NCBI GenBank assembly: GCA_964471755.1 | Contig: CAYYJM010000299.1 | Coordinates: 1-7,118 of the forward strand | DNA: 7,118 nucleotides | DNA from: CAYYJM01 sp964471755 | Lineage (GTDB): Bacteria; Planctomycetota; Planctomycetia; Gemmatales; Gemmataceae | Direction: 5' to 3' | In this document: positions 4,507 through 7,118 of the stretch, one piece after another | How the letters are laid out: the number at the start of each line of letters is the position of its first letter | Position numbering within the stretch: the first letter of the stretch is position 1 | Program-made: the position numbers and the translations under genes | The notes under the pieces: generated by a model | Told to the model about the DNA's origin: nothing | Database searches by the model: none | The model's input: only the letters and a program-made list of their open reading frames with translations

Positions 4507-5637
4507 ATGCAGGTGGTACTGGCCAGCGAATCGCAGGCGCAGCGCGAGGCTGCGCGCCGCACCGTTCTCGGTGTTGGTTTGCGCTGTGAGAGTGTTGACT
4601 GTGTTGACCACACGGGCCTGCCCTTGCGGCTGGCTCGCGGCAACGCCGATCTCGTCCTGCTCGGTCTGCAAACCAATCTGGAGGCCGGATTGGAAGCCAT
4701 CCAGAAGGTGCGCCAGAGCAGTGAGCGGCCGATCCTGGCCTTTGGTCCGCCTGGCGAGGCGGCCTGGGTCGTCGAGGTGCTGCGCGCGGGTGCCTCCGAA
4801 TACCTCGATGAATGGAATCTGCAAGAAGGTCTGGTGGCGACGCTGGAGCGGATGCGCAAGACCGGCGTCGTCGAGAATCGTCAGGGTCGGATCGTCGGCG
4901 TCGTCTCGGCCACGGCCGGGAGTGGTGTCACCACGCTGTCCAGCGGCCTGGCCTGCGCCCTGGCCCAGCAGAATGCCGCCGGCCCGGTCCTCCTGGCCGA
5001 GGTCGGCACCGGCGTGCCGGAACTCGCTCTGCACCTGAATCTTCAGCCGACCTACACCCTGAAGCAGCTCCTGGGCGAATGGGAACGAGTCGATGCGACC
5101 CTGTTCCGCCAGACGCTGGTTCCGCATGCGATCGGCGTGCAGATCCTCTGTGCCGGCACGACCGGCTTGACGCCACCGCAGGTCTCGGACGCGACGATGC
5201 GACAGCTGCTCGTGCTGGCCCGGAATCTGTTCCGCCGTAGCGTTCTCGATCTGGGCCACGGCCTGACCGAGGGGACGCTCGCGGCCATTCAGCACGCCGA
5301 CGAGGTAATGGTCGTCACCCGTCTGGAGATCCCCGCCCTGCAACTGACGCGCCGTCTGCTCCGCCAGTTGACGCAGCAGTACGACGTGCCGCCGGCCCGG
5401 CTCCAGATCGTCGGCAATCGCGGCAATCAACGCCGACAGCTCTCGCGCGTCCAGGTCGAGGAGTTCCTCGGCACCCAACTGGCGAGCATCGTTCCCGACG
5501 AGACGGCGACCGCCGTGCTGGCCCAGAACGAGGGCTGTCCGCTCCAGGACGTCGCGCCGCGCGGCCGGCTTTGCCGCTCGCTGACCGAGATGGCCACCCG
5601 CTGGCAGAAGAAGACCGCCGGAGGGACGACCCGATGA
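4507..5637 (+). CDS. cpaE: CpaE/TadZ-like pilus localisation protein, degenerate ATPase
   Basis: This 376-residue cytoplasmic protein has a receiver-like N-terminal domain (about 1-118) and a ParA/MinD-like domain (about 127-376), the architecture of CpaE/TadZ, which place the Tad machine at a cell site. Gly53 occupies the usual phospho-acceptor Asp position in DLVLLGLQ, so it is an atypical receiver, as known for this family. The Walker A region is very altered. ATAGSGVTTLS (135-145) aligns with the usual KGGxGKTT, but the first Lys is replaced by Thr136 and the P-loop Lys by Val141. Many CpaE proteins lack only the second lysine. The usual DxD after strand two reads as Glu165-Val-Gly167. 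Asp248 in VLDLGHG fits Walker B. The gene overlaps cpaF by the tetranucleotide ATGA. The family call is good; ATP hydrolysis is doubtful. Confidence 0.82.
   Translation: MQVVLASESQAQREAARRTVLGVGLRCESVDCVDHTGLPLRLARGNADLVLLGLQTNLEAGLEAIQKVRQSSERPILAFGPPGEAAWVVEVLRAGASEYLDEWNLQEGLVATLERMRKTGVVENRQGRIVGVVSATAGSGVTTLSSGLACALAQQNAAGPVLLAEVGTGVPELALHLNLQPTYTLKQLLGEWERVDATLFRQTLVPHAIGVQILCAGTTGLTPPQVSDATMRQLLVLARNLFRRSVLDLGHGLTEGTLAAIQHADEVMVVTRLEIPALQLTRRLLRQLTQQYDVPPARLQIVGNRGNQRRQLSRVQVEEFLGTQLASIVPDETATAVLAQNEGCPLQDVAPRGRLCRSLTEMATRWQKKTAGGTTR
5620..5625 (+). promoter_or_regulatory. cpaF Shine-Dalgarno within cpaE
   Basis: GGAGGG lies 8 nt before the ATG at 5634. It fixes the cpaF start at the ATGA overlap with cpaE and argues against the upstream in-frame start at 5571, which would overlap cpaE by 67 nt. 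Confidence 0.65.
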
Positions 5638-7067
5638 ACGCCACACTCACCAGCCCCCCGGCCCGGTCGATCGATCCCTTCGAGGTCCGCTTCCAGCGCC
5701 TCAAGGCGGAGATGCATCAGCAGATGGTCGAGCAGCTCGATCCGGACCGGATTGAACGCTGGTCGCCCGAACGTCTGCAACGCGAGCTGCGCACCCTGGC
5801 CCAGCGGCTCACCGCCAGCTCGCGAGAGCTGCTCGGCGAGGTCGATCGCGAACGCCTGGTCCACGAACTGCTGGCCGAGGCGCTCGGCATGGGGCCGCTC
5901 GAGCCCCTCATGAACGATCCGACCATCAGCGACATCCTCGTCAACGGCCCACGCACGGTCTACGTCGAGCGCAACGGCCGACTTGAGCTGACGCCGGTCG
6001 TCTTCGCCGATGACAATCACCTGCGGCAACTGATCCAGCGGATCGTCGCCCAGGTCGGCCGACGTACCGACGAATCGTCGCCGATGGTCGATGCCCGACT
6101 TCCGGATGGTTCCCGTGTCCATGCCATCCTCCCCCCGCTGTCGATGGATGGCCCCATCCTGTCGATCCGCCGGTTCGGCGTCCGTCTGACGGCCGACGAT
6201 CTGCTCGCCCTGGGAACGGTTCCACCGGAGATGCTGGCCCTGCTGCGACTCGTCGTCGAGGCGCGGCTCAGCGTGCTGATCTCCGGCGGCACCGGCAGCG
6301 GCAAGACCACGTTCCTCAACGCCCTGTCGCGGTTCATCCCGGCCGAGGAACGGCTCATCACCATCGAGGACGCGGCGGAGCTGAAGTTGCAGCAGAAGCA
6401 CGTCCTGCGGCTGGAGATTCGGCCGCCCGCCCTGGATGGTGACGGTGCCGTGACAGCACGCGAACTCGTCCGCAACGCCCTGCGCATGCGGCCGGATCGT
6501 ATCATCGTCGGCGAATGTCGTGGTCCCGAGGCGCTGGACATGCTCCAGGCCATGAACATCGGCCACGAGGGCTCGCTGACGACGATCCACGCCAACGACG
6601 CCCGCGACGCCCTGTCGCGCCTGGAGATGATGGTGCTGCTGAACAACCTGGAGCTGCCCGTCGCGATCCTGCGTCAGTACGTCACCTCGGCTCTGCCGCT
6701 GATCGTGCAGCTGTCCCGGTTGAAGGGCGGAGCCCGCAAGGTGACGCGCATCGCCGAGTTGGTCGGCCTCGGCCCCGATGGCTATCAGGTCCAGGAGATC
6801 TTCGGTTTCCGGCAGACGGGCGTGGTCAACGGCGTCGCTCAGGGCGAGTTCTACGCCACGGGCTACGTTCCGAGCTTTGTCGATCGGATCCGGACGGCCG
6901 GTCTGGATCTGCCCGAGGAACTGTTCGCCGCCCGGACGCTGAGCGCCAGCCGATCCCCTGAGCCGCTGGATGTCAGCGGCGAAGTGATCGAGCCGGATCG
7001 CGAACTCTTCGAGGAGCTGGACGACGATCACTTCGACCCGGAGAACGGGCAGGAGGATCGCTCGTGA
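5634..7067 (+). CDS. cpaF: CpaF/TadA family pilus assembly ATPase
   Basis: This is the type II/IV secretion-system ATPase of 477 residues that drives Tad pilus assembly as a cytoplasmic hexamer on the inner membrane. The N-terminal part (about 15-130) includes the helical segment and the DPTISDILVNG block (95-105) typical of CpaF/VirB11 proteins. The ATPase core is complete: Walker A GGTGSGKTT (218-226, Lys224), Asp box TIEDAAEL (243-250), RNALRMRPDRIIVGE (280-294) leading into Walker B with Glu294, and His box TTIHAN (316-321, His319). After the usual family end near LPEELF (426-431) there is an extra 46-residue tail with 15 acidic residues. It overlaps cpaE (ATGA) and the next gene (GTGA), so stoichiometry is probably set by coupled translation. 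This is the most secure functional call in the window. Confidence 0.95.
   Translation: MNATLTSPPARSIDPFEVRFQRLKAEMHQQMVEQLDPDRIERWSPERLQRELRTLAQRLTASSRELLGEVDRERLVHELLAEALGMGPLEPLMNDPTISDILVNGPRTVYVERNGRLELTPVVFADDNHLRQLIQRIVAQVGRRTDESSPMVDARLPDGSRVHAILPPLSMDGPILSIRRFGVRLTADDLLALGTVPPEMLALLRLVVEARLSVLISGGTGSGKTTFLNALSRFIPAEERLITIEDAAELKLQQKHVLRLEIRPPALDGDGAVTARELVRNALRMRPDRIIVGECRGPEALDMLQAMNIGHEGSLTTIHANDARDALSRLEMMVLLNNLELPVAILRQYVTSALPLIVQLSRLKGGARKVTRIAELVGLGPDGYQVQEIFGFRQTGVVNGVAQGEFYATGYVPSFVDRIRTAGLDLPEELFAARTLSASRSPEPLDVSGEVIEPDRELFEELDDDHFDPENGQEDRS
7051..7056 (+). promoter_or_regulatory. Shine-Dalgarno for the last, partial gene
   Basis: AGGAGG, a perfect core sequence, lies 7 nt before the GTG at 7064. 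It supports initiation at the GTGA overlap with the cpaF stop codon. Confidence 0.65.
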
Positions 7068-7118
7068 CGGACCCCATGCTGATTGCGTTCGGTGTCGTCG
7101 TGGCAGTCGTGGCTCTGC
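7064..7118 (+). CDS. tadB: TadB-like inner-membrane platform protein, 5' end only
   Basis: Only 18 codons are present before the window ends. Reading from the GTG at 7064 gives MTDPMLIAFGVVVAVVAL, a short N-terminus followed by a hydrophobic segment. The gene directly after cpaF in Tad operons is almost always tadB, a GspF-domain inner-membrane protein that forms the assembly platform with TadC, and tadB proteins begin with such a membrane segment. The gene overlaps cpaF by GTGA and has a perfect AGGAGG ribosome binding site. The identity is inferred from position and the hydrophobic start; no GspF domain is visible. An internal ATG at 7076 is a less likely start. Confidence 0.6.
   Translation, partial: MTDPMLIAFGVVVAVVAL

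Noticed and set aside
4120..5646. Long minus-strand open frame opposite cpaE (508 codons)
   Set aside because: Low-complexity Arg/Gln/Gly-rich translation, no family features; cpaE on the + strand explains the region.
5427..7031. Long minus-strand open frame opposite cpaF (534 codons)
   Set aside because: It is a shadow of cpaF, whose Walker A, Walker B, Asp and His boxes are all intact on the + strand.
1..7118. Search for a CRISPR array, tRNA, transposase, toxin-antitoxin or defence genes
   Set aside because: No regularly spaced repeats, cloverleaf, transposase or nuclease motifs were seen; the window is fully explained by a tad operon and its upstream region.

Overview
This window is the 5' part of a tight-adherence (Tad, type IVb / Flp) pilus operon. 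All genes lie on the + strand and are packed closely. The organism is a GC-rich bacterium, probably a diderm. The gene order, the Tad genes with very short or overlapping junctions, and the long C-terminal extensions on several subunits would fit Planctomycetota. That assignment is an impression from gene style and base composition; no phylogenetic marker is present.

Layout. Positions 1-549 hold no gene that I can support. A GC-rich stem-loop lies near the left edge, followed by a more AT-rich stretch (about 120-230) with a weak promoter-like sequence and an inverted repeat, then a roughly 300-base leader containing several stem-loops. The operon follows: flp, an Flp-type pilin with a long cysteine-bearing tail (550-882); tadV/cpaA, the A24 prepilin peptidase (944-1573); tadE, a pseudopilin (1563-2018); cpaB/rcpC, a SAF-domain assembly protein (2064-3206); a TadG-like membrane-anchored protein (3252-4490); cpaE/tadZ, a receiver-like plus degenerate ParA/MinD-type localisation protein (4507-5637); cpaF/tadA, the secretion ATPase (5634-7067); and the first codons of what should be tadB (7064 onward, cut by the window end).

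How the genes work together. TadV should cleave the Flp and TadE leader peptides after glycine. The CpaF hexamer powers assembly through the inner-membrane TadB/TadC platform, which would start at the right edge. CpaE places the machine in the cell. CpaB acts in the periplasm and usually works with the outer-membrane secretin CpaC/RcpA. The secretin gene, often next to cpaB, is not in this window; the TadG-like gene occupies the slot after cpaB.

Junctions. The tadV/tadE (11 nt), cpaE/cpaF (ATGA) and cpaF/tadB (GTGA) junctions overlap, which implies translational coupling. Most genes have a clear purine-rich Shine-Dalgarno sequence, and these decide the start choices. I did not find a second, unrelated system hidden here. 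The points most worth checking are the unusually degenerate nucleotide-binding motif of CpaE, the structured flp leader, the missing secretin, and the cysteine-bearing tails on Flp, TadE and CpaB.
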